Below, one piece after another: positions 23,101 to 36,836 of a DNA stretch of 64,000 bases. This stretch comes from Serinus canaria (Eukaryota; Chordata; Aves; Passeriformes; Fringillidae), in assembly GCF_022539315.1 (NCBI RefSeq), contig NC_066326.1, forward strand, positions 15,144,601-15,208,600. Direction: 5' to 3'. A program made the position numbers and the translations under genes. Every line of letters begins with the position of its first letter. The first letter of the stretch is position 1. The notes below the pieces were generated by a model, which ran no database searches, was not told the origin of the DNA, and saw only the letters and a program-made list of their open reading frames with translations.

Positions 23101-26100
23101 AGCAGCAGGAGGAAAAGAAACATAAATTGCATCTGCAGAAAGATAGTGATGTGCATGTGTTAATCCTCCTCCAGTACATAAATCCAGGAGCTACTGCAAT
23201 TATCATGCTGAGCAAGGAGAACCAAAGAATCTAATGGCAGAAGCAGCCTGAGAATCTGCTCCATGCTGCAATGAGATTTTCCTAAGGAGTCCCTCACTTT
23301 CATTTCATCCTTTCTGAACACAGAACAGTTTCTGGTTATTTAAACTCCACTGTATAGAATGGAACCCTAAATTTAGGGAGGAGAAGGAAGCACAGCATAA
23401 CAGCTGATGCCCTTAAATCAGCTGCAAACACTTTTTGTAATGCTCCTCAGTGCTCACTAACCTTTGGGCTGACTGAGGGACCCCATAAATTGGTGAGCAG
23501 GGCTGTGGAAGAAAGGAGAGGGATGAATTCTTTGAGCAAGACTGGGGTTCCCTGCAGGTCTGTCATGACAGAGCATCTCAAAGCCCTGGGCACAACACTC
23601 TCTTGAAAGACAACACAGTTTGATTTTTCTTTTTTTAACACTCCCTTCTTAGCATCAAAATAGTTTGAAACAACAAAAGAAACTATAAACACATGAAAAC
23701 CAGGCTGGAAGGTCTGATTCCAGCCCAGCAATAGTTGCTACCCTGACAGTTACAATGCTACAGGTTGTATTTTTATTATATTTGATTTTTCTATTCTTAA
23801 AGGACTGACCAGAAAATAAACCTTGACATAGCCAAAATTGGATGGTGCTAATGAAGCACCCAAGAGGACACCACACTGCTCCTCTGTGTGAGCAGCAAAT
23901 GACTGGTAATTAAATAGCTGTCAGGGGGTGGGTGCCTGATGTATTTTTATTAACTTTTTGTGTCTGTTACATACATGCTCCTGAGTGACCAGCTAAGGTA
24001 GGTCAGGTGGCATTTGAAGCTGGATTTCCTGAGATGAAAACCCAACAACCTGCCAGGGCACAGCACTGGAGGTGCTTTGACCTGCTCGTTTTCTCGTGGT
24101 GGGGGCACAATTAATTTCTGGTCTGAAGGGCTGACTGACATTTACAGGCAGCACAGACTCCTGCTTTAGAGCAGGGATTTCCTTCTATTCCTATAAAGTG
24201 CAATGCACAGTTCAGCCAATATCACAGAAATCAGGTCTATAGAAAAGGTTGCAGCTGCTTAGTGGTCTCGAGATTTTCTTTTCTTTGATAGTAGAAAATG
24301 AATGTGCCTGGTACAAAAAGGGTTTGGTCTGGGGATTTTTCTCAAGTGAGAGTGTTGTGCAGTACAAATAAGTTTTGCAGATAAATGCCATCATATTTTA
24401 CACTGAAATCCAGAGATTAACTGAGGCCAGCCCATAGGATGCACAGTTAAGGAGTGAATATTTAAAACAAAATCTTGTCTTTTCATTTTGTTTTATTACT
24501 GCTTAGCAGAAGGCATAGAATGATCCAAGAGAACAAAATGGGCACACACTGTTTTAAAGACTTTAAGCTGTTAAGCAACCTGATTTGAAGGGAAGATTGC
24601 AGAAGACAGGCTGCCTTTTAAAGGGAAATACCAAATATGCACAAAATAGCAAGTAAAATGAGATTTTGATGATTTGCCAAACATTCTCAACACTAATCCC
24701 ACAATGGCCTGGGATGGAAGGGACCTTTTTAGACCCTCCAGTTCTGATTCCCTACCATGGACAGGGACACTTTCACTAGACCAGGCTGCTGAAACAACAG
24801 CTCTTGCTGCACTCAAAGTAAACAGCACTTGATGAACAAGGGCTTGTAACCCCTCCAGGAGCAGGAGCACAGGCAGGGGTGACACATGTCAGGAATGCCC
24901 TGGACACTGTGGCAGGTTCTGGTGGGCTTTGTTAGAAATGTCACAGGGAATACTCAGCACATGGCCCTTGACACAAATGCTCTACTGACACCCTGCTTTT
25001 CCAACAGAAAGAGAAAAATACAAAGCACCTTCAGTTCAGGTTTTGTCAGTCCTTCTCCAAGGAATGCCAAAGTAGGTTTGTTCTTTGCCATGAGATGGGA
25101 CACAGCTCCCATCTGTGTGACTGTTTTAATGGATTCAAGGGGTGGTTTTGCCCAGGTCCTGCTGCTGTGGCACCACTGGAGAGTGGCTGATGCTGTGAAG
25201 GATCTCCCTGGAAGAGTGGGCAGCTCTTTGGGATTGTTGAGTGGCACAGTGCAATGATTTGTGTGTAAAGGAGCCTTTCTACTCAACAATCAACAATTCA
25301 ACTACTAAGCTGCCACATTTTCAACAAGTCCTTGGAGAAATGCAGGATTCCTATCAAAACTGCAGCCTTATCATCCCTTGGAAATGTTCTGGTGTGTGGG
25401 AGTGCAGAGGGCATGCCTTAGACTGAAAATAAGATCAGACATTTCCTTTGCCTGACAGCCAACTGTGCTTAATGGGATTCTAATTTAATCAGAGTACAGA
25501 ACAGGGCAGATGTAACACTGATCAATTAAAACAGGGATCAACAGGCAAGAGTGGTGGGGTAGGACTTGTCTTGCAGAGTGACAACTGCAGGGACACTCCA
25601 AGTGTTGAGGAAGGAGTTTGCAGACAGTTGTGGATCAGTCCCACAGCAGGACAAATGGAAGCACACCTGGATTTTAAAGCTGTTCTGGGTGTCCTTATGC
25701 ACTGTTCTCTGTCCAGCCCTACCTGAACAGTCACATCATTTCTCAAAGGAGGCTCAGTTGTTTCAAACAGGACCAAAAATGCACCTATGTTTTTTTAAAG
25801 CAGCCTAAGCTGCAAACACACAGCAGAGAGAAAATGTGAAACTAGACCTCATCCAAAACCTTATTTTTTGCTTCCCAGCTACTCTTTGTTCAGTGAACAT
25901 GAGTTACTCCTGCTTGTAAGGCTTGGATGTGTGGACATCCCATTTCTGCAGCAGCCCAAGATGTTCCACAAGAGCTGCTCTACACCTTCCATCACATAAA
26001 CCCTCTCCTGGAACTGATGCTTCAGGCAGGCAAGTAGGATAAGCTGGAAGAAGATCCTTGCCACATGAAGTGTAAATACAAGAATGTGGGGAGATACAAC

Positions 26101-29100
26101 TTCCTGGGCAGATTAATGGGAGAAAGGATCTTCAAAACAGGCACAGCCATGGGTTTAGGAATGATGCTGCAGAGGATTGCAGACTGGGAGGGTGTTTGGG
26201 GAGGATCACTGCATGCTTGCCCTGTCTCTGTTCACAGCATTTGCTGCAGGCCAGAGACTGATTATTGGAGGAAAATGAAGTATTTTCCTGACCTGATGGC
26301 TTATTATTTTCTGCAGTGATGGTAAATGTCTCTGTCCAAGGATCTTGGTGCTTTACAATAAACATGTGGATGTGTTTTCCTTGCAGTGGTGATTAGCTGA
26401 CTCAGCTGCATAATTCACCTCCCCAGGCAGCAAAGACAAGCTGAGTGCTGTGTGGGTCCCTCAGAGGTTCAGTGCTGCTGGACTGCTCAGGGAGGTCTAC
26501 TTGTTAAACTTTAGCAAGGCATCCTTAATGTATGTAAATAGGCTTTTTACAATGAGTGATGTTTCCAAATTGTCCAGATTGCTAGCACTGTCCTCCATTA
26601 AACCTGGAGGACAAATTCACAAATACCTTATTAGGGGAGGCAGCAGTAATGTTAGTGAGTGAATCTGGTGGTGTTCTTAGTCTTGGAAAATAAAGAAAGG
26701 ATATTTTTGGCTCTTAGCAAGGTCAGTGTTTCATATTGTGAAACTGCTAGAAACAGTCCATGGTATTGTTTCAGCAGATTTAGTCAGAATACACAAAATT
26801 AGGTAAATCCCCAAAGAACACTATCATAAGGGCTGAAAGAAAATATTCCTGACAATAAAACTGAAATTATGTTACTTACAGGATAATGCAAGTGATCCAA
26901 GTCAAAATTTCTCTCAAAATAAATTTTTAAGTATGAAATATTGCAAAGACACACAAAGACCTACCAAGAAAAGAAGAAAACATGAAAATTGCCACATTGC
27001 TAACGTAATTTATTCTAATCTGGAGACAAAATCTTCAACCATCTCAAACATGTGCTGTGTGACTTCACAGGGCAGAGTCAAATTTCTTAAAATGCTAGAA
27101 TTTTGTATCTGAGAAGCCATCCTCTATGGTCACTTCCTTTCAATTTCAAGTTGGTGAAAGATAAAAATGTAGAAGAAACTTATCTGTGGCAGTGCAGATA
27201 TTTGAATGGATGAAGCACTTTCAGTCAGTAGTGTGTGAAGAAAGCAGTTCTAGAAAATTAATGCTATGAGCATTAGCCAAAACAGATTTTGGATCTTCTT
27301 TCAACACTCCACTCATCTTTCTTAATCTATTTCATATTTTATTCATGATTTGAATTCAACCACAATACTTACCCAAAGTGGAATGTTGCTAACAGACCTT
27401 TTAAAAATCCTCATGAGCTCTTTCTCAAGGTGGCATCAAGGAACAGATTACTGAAAAACAGCCTTTCTATAATCCTTGGGAAAGCTATTTAATAACTGCA
27501 ATAACACACTGCAGTGCAATGCCACATCCTATTGGTCTGATTATCACCAGACAAACATTCCTTGTGTGCCAGGCATGATGCACCCACTGCCAGCAGCTTG
27601 CTCTGAGAGGTCTTTGTGACCACCTTACCTCAGAGGCTGCAATGGGACAAATCTCCTCCAGTGACTGCCAAAATTTCCTCCCTCTGGAACCTTCTAAGAG
27701 TAGCACCAACAGGACAACCTGGTATGAGCACCAGAGCTGTCCCATCCAGGACACCTTTCACCTCAAAGAATTCTTAACCCCCCTGACCAGGTGATGCCAG
27801 GGGTGGGCTGGTCCCAAGGAAGGAGTTTGGCAGAGCCCTCAGGCAGCTGAGTCAGCACAGAGAGATGGGATTTGCTTTTACAGCTACAAGTAAAGAAAGA
27901 AATATTTGTATTCTGGCAGATTGTGCCAGCTCAGTGCTCAGGGACAATCCAGATACTGGGATGTACCAGGAACAGGTACATCCACAATGCATCTGAATCC
28001 TGACAGCCATGAGCTGCTCTGGTCACCAACCCTCCCAGGAAGTATTCCCTAGAAGTGGAAAACACAAGGAGATGGGCAATAATCATAGTTATGGAATGAC
28101 TTCTGCTTGTTAAATGATTACAAACAATTGAACTAGGACTGCTGATGCTGGGAGAATATGCTTGCAGGGGGTTTGGTCATCCAGTGCACAGCTCAGCTCT
28201 GGAGCCTGTTGCTGAGCTGTTGCACAGGCTAAATTGGATGTGAGCTCAAACACAACTAGGCAAATTAATAGAAAAAAAATTCACTAGGCAAATAAAGACA
28301 CTGATACCATCTCTGACTCAGGAAAGCAGAGCTGCAGCTACTTGGGCACAGGGAGAGTATTTCCAATGCTTCTGCATCCCTGTAATCCTCCCTGTGGACC
28401 CTGCTGTCAGTCTCCAGTTGTGACAGGTGCTGGTCTGGATGGGCTTTGTGTTACCTATTCTGTCTGGGTTTATGTTCTCCCTGCAGCCTTTCTGCATACA
28501 GCTCTACAGTCACATGCTGAATGTGCCTTTACTCAGTTGCTTTACACCTGAGGAGGGGCACAAAACCCAACCACCAGGGAGGACACTTCCCCCAGGCCCC
28601 TTGGCTGCACATCAAAATGCTGATCCTCTCCCCTGCTCAAAAACCTGACAGCTCAGAGCCACAGCAGGGCCAGGCTGGTGTGTGCACCCAATTTGCCCAG
28701 AGGAGCCCAGCAGTGCCTGCTGCACCTGCTGGAGCCCAGCATTGCAGCCCTGACAGAGAGCAGCAGGGCTGAGCCCCGCAGAGGGGAGCGAGCATCAGGC
28801 AGCTGCAGCACATGGGCTGGTGTTCTGACTCTCTCCTACTAATTTGTACAGCAAACCTGCAATTTCTGTGGTAGCCATGGAAACAGAGGTACTGGAGCAC
28901 AATGGAGCACATGTGTGAGCTCTGTTGCCACTGCTGAGCGTGCATCACTCAGCTCTCCTCGACAGCCAGGGCAAACATGGCACCTGAGCAAGCCCAGCCT
29001 GGCTGTGGGCACGGGGCTGCACCTGCCCAAACAGGCACCAGCCACAGCAGCTCTTCTGCTGGGACCTGCTGGAAGGAAGGCCAGCATCAAGGAACACAGC

Positions 29101-32100
29101 TCTGTCCTCTCCAGAAGGAAAGAAAACCAAAGAACAGCGGGGAAGAAATGCTGCAAAGAAACTGAGCTGTACAAAAACCATAAAAATCTGCCTTGATTTG
29201 TCTCCCTTCACATTGCCAGTAATCTCAACACCCCTAAACGTTTGGGTAGTTGGTTTCTCAGTCAGTGAACTACAGAAGTCAATGGAGTCATCTTACCTGG
29301 AGTGACAAGCAAAAAACATGCCCCTGCCAATCAGTTTTCTTGAGACAGAAGCATCTAAAGCTGGTGAAGGACCCTCACTCAATGTGCAGCATAAGGCTGC
29401 CAAGAACTGCAAACCAGGGAGGATCATCCTGTAAAATAAAAAAACCCCTAAGCATTATTTCCTTCAGACAAGCTCTCTGTAGATCACCCTGCAGACCTTT
29501 TGCTTGACCACTGCTATACAGGCCAGTGTTGTAATTCTGCCCAGACTCACCAGGTGTGTTGATTTGAGTGGGCTGTGCTGCTTAGGATTTTAAATCTGCA
29601 CAGATGAGGTCAATCTGGCCAAAGGGATGTGAGGCAGAGCTCAAAATGGAAATGGTGACTTCTCAGGGGGGTTTACACCATAGAACTTGATCTGTGCAGT
29701 CTGCATAAGAATTTCAAAAGGGAACAAACTCTGACAATCCTTCAAACAAGTTGGAGTAAAGCAGAAAAGCCCCCAACCTGTATTGCTCAAATACTCAGGC
29801 TGTGTACAAGTAAGTGACAAAGGGGCTTAAAAATAGGGCAAAGCACAAAAGATTCCTCATCATTTCCAGCAGTTGCTTGGCTTGTACCTGCAGGCAACCT
29901 GACACAGGAGGTGTCTGACAGAGGGTGATGCAGCCTGAAATGCTGAGCAGAGAGGTGAGCAGGGAGCCAGCTCCAGGGTCAGCCCAGCACAGGCAGCTGG
30001 GCTCAGCACTCCCACCCCAGCCTGCAGCACCTGCTCTCCAACACAGCAATTAAGATTTCTAACATGAAGAGGTTCTTAACATTCATCAGGTGGAAGCTGA
30101 ACACCGTGGGGGGGATGCCATGTCCTTGGCAGGGAACCCCTGCATCCTAACTCCTAATTAGGGATCCCTGAGTTCACCCTGTTAATGGGCACAAACCTTT
30201 TACCTACTTAAATCCTAAAGATCAAAACATAAGAAAGAAACTGCTACGTCCTCAGTTTTCATTTTTACCTTTGAAAAGGAAAGATCTCTGCCCCCACTGC
30301 CCACCTGTAAAATCTAAACCCTGGAGTCTGGTTGTGACATTTTCTCCAGCAGTGTCACTGCCCTCTGTGTCTGTTCTCTAGCCAGGATGCATCTATACAT
30401 TAACTGCACCTACACCTGGCTGTGAGGTGAGGCCAGAGCAGAATGGGCTCCATTTCATAGGGTTTTGGACTTTGGGCTCCCTAACCAGTTCACAGACACC
30501 TTACAGGGTATCAGCCTCACCAGCTGCTGGTATCTGCAGCTTAAGAGTACAGAGACACTTTAATTTGGGATGCCAGATTTGCAAACACAACAACAGCTCT
30601 GTGACTGGATGTCTCCAGCCCAGCCTGGAGTGTTGGCTCCGGCAGGGGCCTGGCTGGGGATTAATTTCACAGCCTTGCAGAAGTGGTCAGCTGGACCCCA
30701 GGAGAGGAGGATGGATTACATGCATGAAAGATCACAGTATTTCACATGGAATCCTCTAAGTCATGACAGACTCCTCCAAACAACTTTACTTCTGCCAACA
30801 CAGAATATTCCTAACATAATACTCCTAAACAATGTGCAATTTCAGAATTATGCCAAGATTTAAGTTTATAAAAAAATAACTGAAGTGTTCCTTAAGTTCC
30901 CAATTCTGTTCACTTTTACCTTTCTTCCTCTCAAAACTCATTCAGCTGAACTTCCATGTCCCTGAGTACACTGCTCACAATTTTTGGGAGCTTGTAGATT
31001 ATCCCATTTCCCCAGAAGCACTTTCCCCAGCAGCCCCTGTTTCCTGCCTGCCTTTCCCATGTAATATTAAACCACAGCAGAGAGGAGCAAAGCATTGCCA
31101 TGGGTTACAAAAGAGACACTGAAATTGGATGAGCCAAACTCTCAGCTCTGCCAAAGGGACAAGGCTCTACAGGAAAAACTCCAGTAAATATTCCCTGGCA
31201 GCTGGGGAAGAAAAATTGGCATTTAGTTCACTGGTCACTGCAGAGCAGCAGAGGGAAGAATCACAGGTTAATTCTGCTCTGAACTTCAAAGTCACAGAAG
31301 CAAAAGAGATCACGGATCCCTTGTTAATCTTCTCCTTCACAGCTTCAGCTCTGTGGGGCTGTGGCAGGAGGGATGTGCTCATTGATAGCCAGGTTACTCA
31401 CAAGAGCAGTGGTGGGAGGGAATTACATGAAAACAAGCTCCTAATTGCTGTTCCTTTTCTGCTGAGGATCATGCAGTGCTCATGGGCAAATTAAAGTTCA
31501 GATTCCAGCAAATGCACAGCCCCATTTCATGTGCCCCATAATTTCTAAAGTGGAGTAAATAATTTCCAGTGAATAACTCAGTTGCATTCTGCCTATGAAG
31601 CTCATACAGATCACTGTCCTCAAATTATTCCTGGTCAATTAAACTTCACAAGTTCGACTTTACAAGCTGTGAATATTTGAAATTTGAGCTGCTGCTCAGG
31701 GGTGATATTGATTCTCTTCTCTCTCTGGTTGAGTGCACAGGCTTGTCTATGAACACTTACATTTAACAACTGAAAATTCATCTTTGGCAAATACACAGGT
31801 GTAACTGAAATTTGTTTCCTTCATAAAATTTGGCAGCTAAAATTCAATTACTGAAGTCAGGGCTTCATTTGATTGTAGTTCTGTGTTACAGAGGCACCTG
31901 GAGTCAAGTCCAGCCAAGGTTAAGGTACTCTGGGTACTACTAAAGCAGTCTGTGTCTTGCAAATAAATGTCCTAGAGCCACATAAACATTTTAGAAATGG
32001 CAATACTTTTATACACAAAAGAAATCTCAGAAATTTGGGGTAGCTGCATTTCTTCATATATTTTATGGCTACTGAATAGTCACAGAACAATTTTGCATAC

Positions 32101-35100
32101 CTTGGGAGACTAATAAATTACAGCATATGACACAAACTCTCTACAAAAAGTCTGTTACACAGTTTTCAGTAGTAATCCAAGCCTCTGCTTCAGCAGTCTC
32201 AGCCTTCACAAATGAGAGCAATATTTTGTTATTTTAGGTAACCAATCAGGCATTTTTAACAGAAAATGTGAGCTCAAACACACTGCAGCTGAGCAGACTG
32301 AGATATTCAGTGAGTAGTTTTGTAGTGAGGCTGCCAAAGGGAGAAGCAGCTTTAGCTGAGGGAAGGGGGAGAGCCCAGCTGGCATCAGCAGTGCCTGCCT
32401 GCAGCCTGGGCTGTCCTGGGCTGGGCTCAGCAGGGTGGACCTGCAGCAGCCCAGGAAAGCACAGAGCTGGGGCAGGCTCAGCTGAGCAGCTCAGCAGGGA
32501 TTCCCTTCTGCCAGACACAGCTCCTGCTCCATCCTCCAAGGCAGGAGGTTTGCAGGGTCCCTCCTGGCTTCCCTGGAGGAAGGGTCTCCCTCTGGCACCA
32601 GGGCAGGGATGCAGATGCAGCCAGGAGTGAGGAGCAATCCATGCTGTCCTTCCTTTGCTCCTCAGTCTGGAAGGTTCTGGTTTTGGAGACAAATTTGCAA
32701 ACAGCATCATGTGCAATGGCAATGCAAGGTGCAGAGCCCTTGGCATGTTTTCTATGTTCTCCCCTTCCTCTAAACACAAAGCCTTTGTAAACCCCACCTG
32801 GTTTATTCAGAATTAAAAGTTTGGGAGTTACTGAATGCAGCTGTTCCCATCCTCAGCTTTCTAAATGCCCTCAGAAATTTGCCACTTGGATAGACTACTT
32901 GATACAGACAGTTTATAAGCTTAAAAATGTGATTTTGAGAAGGATAAACAGGACAAAGAAATGGAGGTGGAAGAGTGTGAAATGCATTTTCTTTCTTTAG
33001 ATTCCTTCACTAGATGTTGGGTGGAAGAGGCAAACAGGCCTGGAGGTACCCTAGGAAAGAGACCTCTTTAAACAACAGGGTCCTCTTTGCTTGCTCAAGT
33101 GGCAGTTCAGCCACCATGCACTTGGTGGTGACAACAGTGACATTTTAGAGCACTGAGACCTGACTTGTTGGGAAAGCAAAGCCAGAAGGAGCCCAGTGAT
33201 GCACACAGGGCATGGCTGCAGTACCTGAGCTCTCCAACTGGCTGGCTCTGATAACAGAACAGCTGCTCTGCCACGGGGCTTTGAGCCCACCTGGGCAGTG
33301 CTGGTGCCCAAAGCCCAGACAGTCCCTGCAGGAGGGGACCCCTGGCCCAGCTGTGCTCTGCTGCTCCCCAGTGCCCACCTGGTGGGACCTGTCCTCACAC
33401 AGCCCCCTCCTGCTCTTCTGAGTGAATGCAGACAGCCAAAACTCCTCTGCCCTTTGCAAGCTACTGCCTCCCAATAAAAGAAACATCTGGAAACCTGTAG
33501 AAGTTCAGGTGTGTCCTGTTTGATTTACTGCATGAAGGGGAGAGGATCAGGACTGAGAGGCTGGAAAGAAATACATGGATCAAACCTGACAGCTGCAAAG
33601 CTCTGCTACCAACACTGTGTCTGAGCAGCTCTGGTGGCTCTAAATTAATGAGGTTATTATAAATTTGGTATTCATTAGCACCTCCTCTCCCTTTTTCTCC
33701 AAGCTACATAGGCCACTGCTCAGCACTCCTTGGCTGATACAAAAGCTGAGCAGCTCCTCTACTGTGCAAAATCATCCACATGCATTCAGTGCCCCGTCCA
33801 GATTCCTGGGTGCTGACTGAGCACAGTGAGTTTATGGGAATGGTGGCCATTCCAAACAAGACACCAGCTCAGAAGTGCTCACTGCACCTGATGGGGAGGG
33901 TGAGCCCCTGACAGTGCAGCTGCAAAGGAGATTTCTGCAGGAAAAGGCTTTCTGCTGCTGTTTGAGACGTGGATTAGGAACCACTGGGCCATTCAATCCT
34001 GTGTGCACACACCTCTGCTGCAAATACAGGCTCAATTTCAAATACAAGGCTCTCTAGTTAGTGAAACCCTCTGCCTTTACCTCCTGATTTATTTTAATTA
34101 CTTTTAATAGTTGTTAGTAAGAGAAGCTTTACCAACAATTTGGGCCTCCAGTATTTCATAATTTTTCCATAAATTCACTTGTTATTCAGATTCTAGGTCC
34201 TGCAGTTATCAGTGACTCTGAAAGTCCATAAAATCTTGCACAGGTTCCCACAAGTGTGGTCTTTGTGATGTTTCCCCTTCCTCTGTCACAATACTGAGGG
34301 TGCTCAGCTTTTAAATATTTTCTCTGTTTGATTTGGGAGTTGTCAAGTTAACTTCCTTACTGCTTCATCCTTACTTGCTTACTTTAGTTTCCCACTTGAA
34401 TGATTTTGCACGTACCAATGCAAGGAATAAAGATAGGAAAAAGTAGTTATATTTGAATTATAAAAATATCATAGTACATTGCCTGCAGTGGAGCTGCTCT
34501 TCAAACATAGCTGGGTTTGCAAAGCTGGGTGGCAAGATGCCAGCAGATGCTCCATCTTCACACCTGAGCAGGGAAATGCTGTTCTCAGAGATTCCCAGCT
34601 AAATTCCCAGCTTGAAGGACTCTTTTCCCTCTTCAATTCAACTACAGCCTCCTCGTCTGCACTGTAGCAGACAGTGGTGTTTGTTGTCATCAGGACTCAA
34701 ATATGCCTGGATTTTTTTCTAATTCACAAGCAGATGGTTTTTGTCCTAATGAGAGGAACAAATAAAGCTGATAATTCACATTCTCTAAACCACAGCAACA
34801 GAGCTTTGGAAATAATTTGTGCAGCAACGAGGTTGGCAGCAGCAGTGGCTTTGCTGTGTTCACAGGTGAACTGTTCTGATCTGTGGTAGAGATTCAGGTA
34901 AGAGAAAGCCTGGCCTGGCATGAGCTGAGTAGAGGTCACATATCTCAGAAGTTGAAATCACACCCTATTTTTGTACAAAAAGTAATTAACTTCTGGTACC
35001 TTCATTTCCAAATCCTGAGCTTGGAACCCCTGTGGGCCCAATTTTAAAGTGCTGAGCAACGGCCACAGAAAAATCACTTTATTATAGGAACTTAGGAGAT

Positions 35101-36445
35101 ATTTTGGAGAAAGCAAACATTAAAGATACAGCAGTCATTAGACCAAGAAGACATTATTCTAGCTGAGACATCAGCTTATGTTTTTCTCCTCATGAAGAGT
35201 CAGCAATTTTGTTTAAGTGCATCATGAAGAGAGAGATTCCCTGTAAGTGGAAGAAAGAGGGTTGGATTTTGTTACACTGGGATAAGTCTAAGAGGAACTC
35301 CTCTCAATTCACCAAATAAACTTTAGCCAGGGATGAATAATGAGACAGGAGATGTGGCAGATGGTGGTGCTCATGGAGTAACGTGGTCCTATTTACATTT
35401 TCTCCCACTGAAAGGAAGCATTCAATGATTTTTAAAAAGAAGGTTCCTGGCAATGGATTTGGAAACTTCTTAGAATAATCCATTTAATACAGGAGAAACA
35501 GAAAGAATTATTTCCAAACTGGGATTTGACATTTACACTAGCAAGAATAATATCTCTAATAATACTGGAGAGTTTGAAGACACAAGATCTGTTAATATTT
35601 CCATTTCAGTACACAAACTTGTCATCAACTGGGGGTAAAGAAATCACACCACACTTAATTAAACGAATTAGGGAAAGGGTACAAGTGGAAAGAGAAAAGA
35701 GGAGGGGGCAGGGAATGAATCATTCTTCTTTTCCCTGAGTCCATCCATCACTGGTTGCAGTTAGCAACAAAAAATCAAATTAGTTGCACCAGTGGTCTGT
35801 TCAGACCTGACAATTTCTGTATTTCTAGTTTAAATTAGAGTAGAATCAATGGGAGTTTTACAAAGATAAGTTAAAGGCAAAGCTTACAAGGCACAGTGTT
35901 CAATCTGCCTGGCAAGACAAGGTTTAGCCTTCCAGGAGTCATTAAGGTTAATGCAATCTATAGTGATGTGATGGGGAGATGCTCTGTTTTCATTACACCA
36001 GAAAGCAGCTCTGATTCACTGCTCAGAGCTAATTGACAGTTTCCAAATCACATGGCAGTAATTGTTTACAGTTGTAGAAAGGGAGTATATTGTTTTCACT
36101 GCAGGTTTTACTTGATACATTTATCCACTTAATCCCTCTCACTTAATTTTCTTTGATAGGTGAAAATAAAAAATAATTTAATTGTAGTATCCTTTGACAC
36201 TTTTCAGCTAAGAAACTGGTTTCTTTTTCAACCAGGAATTCAGGTCAGGGGAAGAGCTTGAACAGAGCTGCCTCTTCCTTCTGAGAAGGAAGCCCTTTGA
36301 TTTAGTTTGTACAAATCAAAAGCACGTTCAGAAAACTGAAAGATGCATTCAGAGTGCCACAAGCTTTCTTACCAACAAAACCACAGTGCACACACTGACT
36401 CACCTCCTCCACCTCCTTGTGCTGCTCCTCAGACCCTGCTTACAG
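20185..36445. other. Non-coding stretch with one CR1 fragment
   Basis: CpG-poor sequence with no supported gene. Somewhat GC-rich, low-CpG patches at about 22180-22450, 28560-29110, 32340-32640 and 33180-33420 yield open frames of 100-180 codons, but these appear on both strands at once and have no family resemblance. One CR1 tail lies at 24700-24800. Scattered donor-like sites (for example plus CAG|GTAAGA at 34897/34898) lack convincing partners. An AT-rich block around 26660-27370 is otherwise featureless. Confidence 0.6.
24700..24800 (-). mobile_element. CR1 LINE 3' fragment
   Basis: On the plus strand the block reads GATGGAAGGGACCTTT, then CCATGGACAGGGACACTTTC and ACTAGACCAGGCTGCT, which is the reverse complement of the 3' untranslated end of avian CR1 elements. 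The terminal octamer repeat is lost and about a dozen bases are diverged or deleted, so the copy is old. It is 5'-truncated, the usual state of CR1 insertions, and carries no reverse transcriptase sequence. Confidence 0.85.
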
Positions 36446-36836
36446 CAGCCTCTGCTTGCTGGGCTCCCATCCCTGCTCTCCTTGCAGGAGTTCTCCTGCA
36501 CTGCTGAGCTTTAGAAGCCCTGCACAGCCTCTGCTTGCTGGGCTCCCATCCCTGCTCTCCTTGGAGTTCTGCTCCACTGCTGAGCTGTAGAAGTCCTGCA
36601 CAGCCCCTGCTTGGTGGGATCCCATCCCTGCTCTCCTTGCAGGAGTTCTCCTGCACTGCTGAGCTTTAGAAGCCCTGCACAGCCCCTGTTTGGTGGGATC
36701 CCATCCCTGCTCTCCTTGGAGTTCTGCTCCACTGCTGAGCTGTAGAAGCCCTGCACAGCCCCTGCTTGGTGGGATCCCATCCCTGCTCTCCTTGCAGGAG
36801 TTCTCCTGCACTGCTGAGCTGTAGAAGACCCTGCCC
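36446..36836 (+). repeat. Minisatellite with 79+76 bp higher-order unit
   Basis: Five tandem units lie at 36446-36524 (79 bp), 36525-36600 (76), 36601-36679 (79), 36680-36755 (76) and 36756-36836 (79-type). The two types alternate A-B-A-B-A: A contains CTTGCAGGAGTTCTCCTGCA and B contains CTTGGAGTTCTGCTCCACTG. Units 1-2 share TTGCTGGGCTCC while units 3-5 share TTGGTGGGATCC, so the array grew by duplicating an A-B dimer. The minus strand is almost free of stops, but each unit length is 1 mod 3, so each repeat moves to a new frame. It is better read as non-coding tandem DNA. Confidence 0.92.

Noticed and set aside
32246..32797. 183-codon minus-strand frame
   Set aside because: Plus strand is open over the same place, composition is GC-rich and low complexity, and no family is recognisable.
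36429..36656. A tandem-repeat protein encoded by the minisatellite
   Set aside because: Unit lengths of 79 and 76 bp shift the frame at every unit, so no single protein repeat is maintained.
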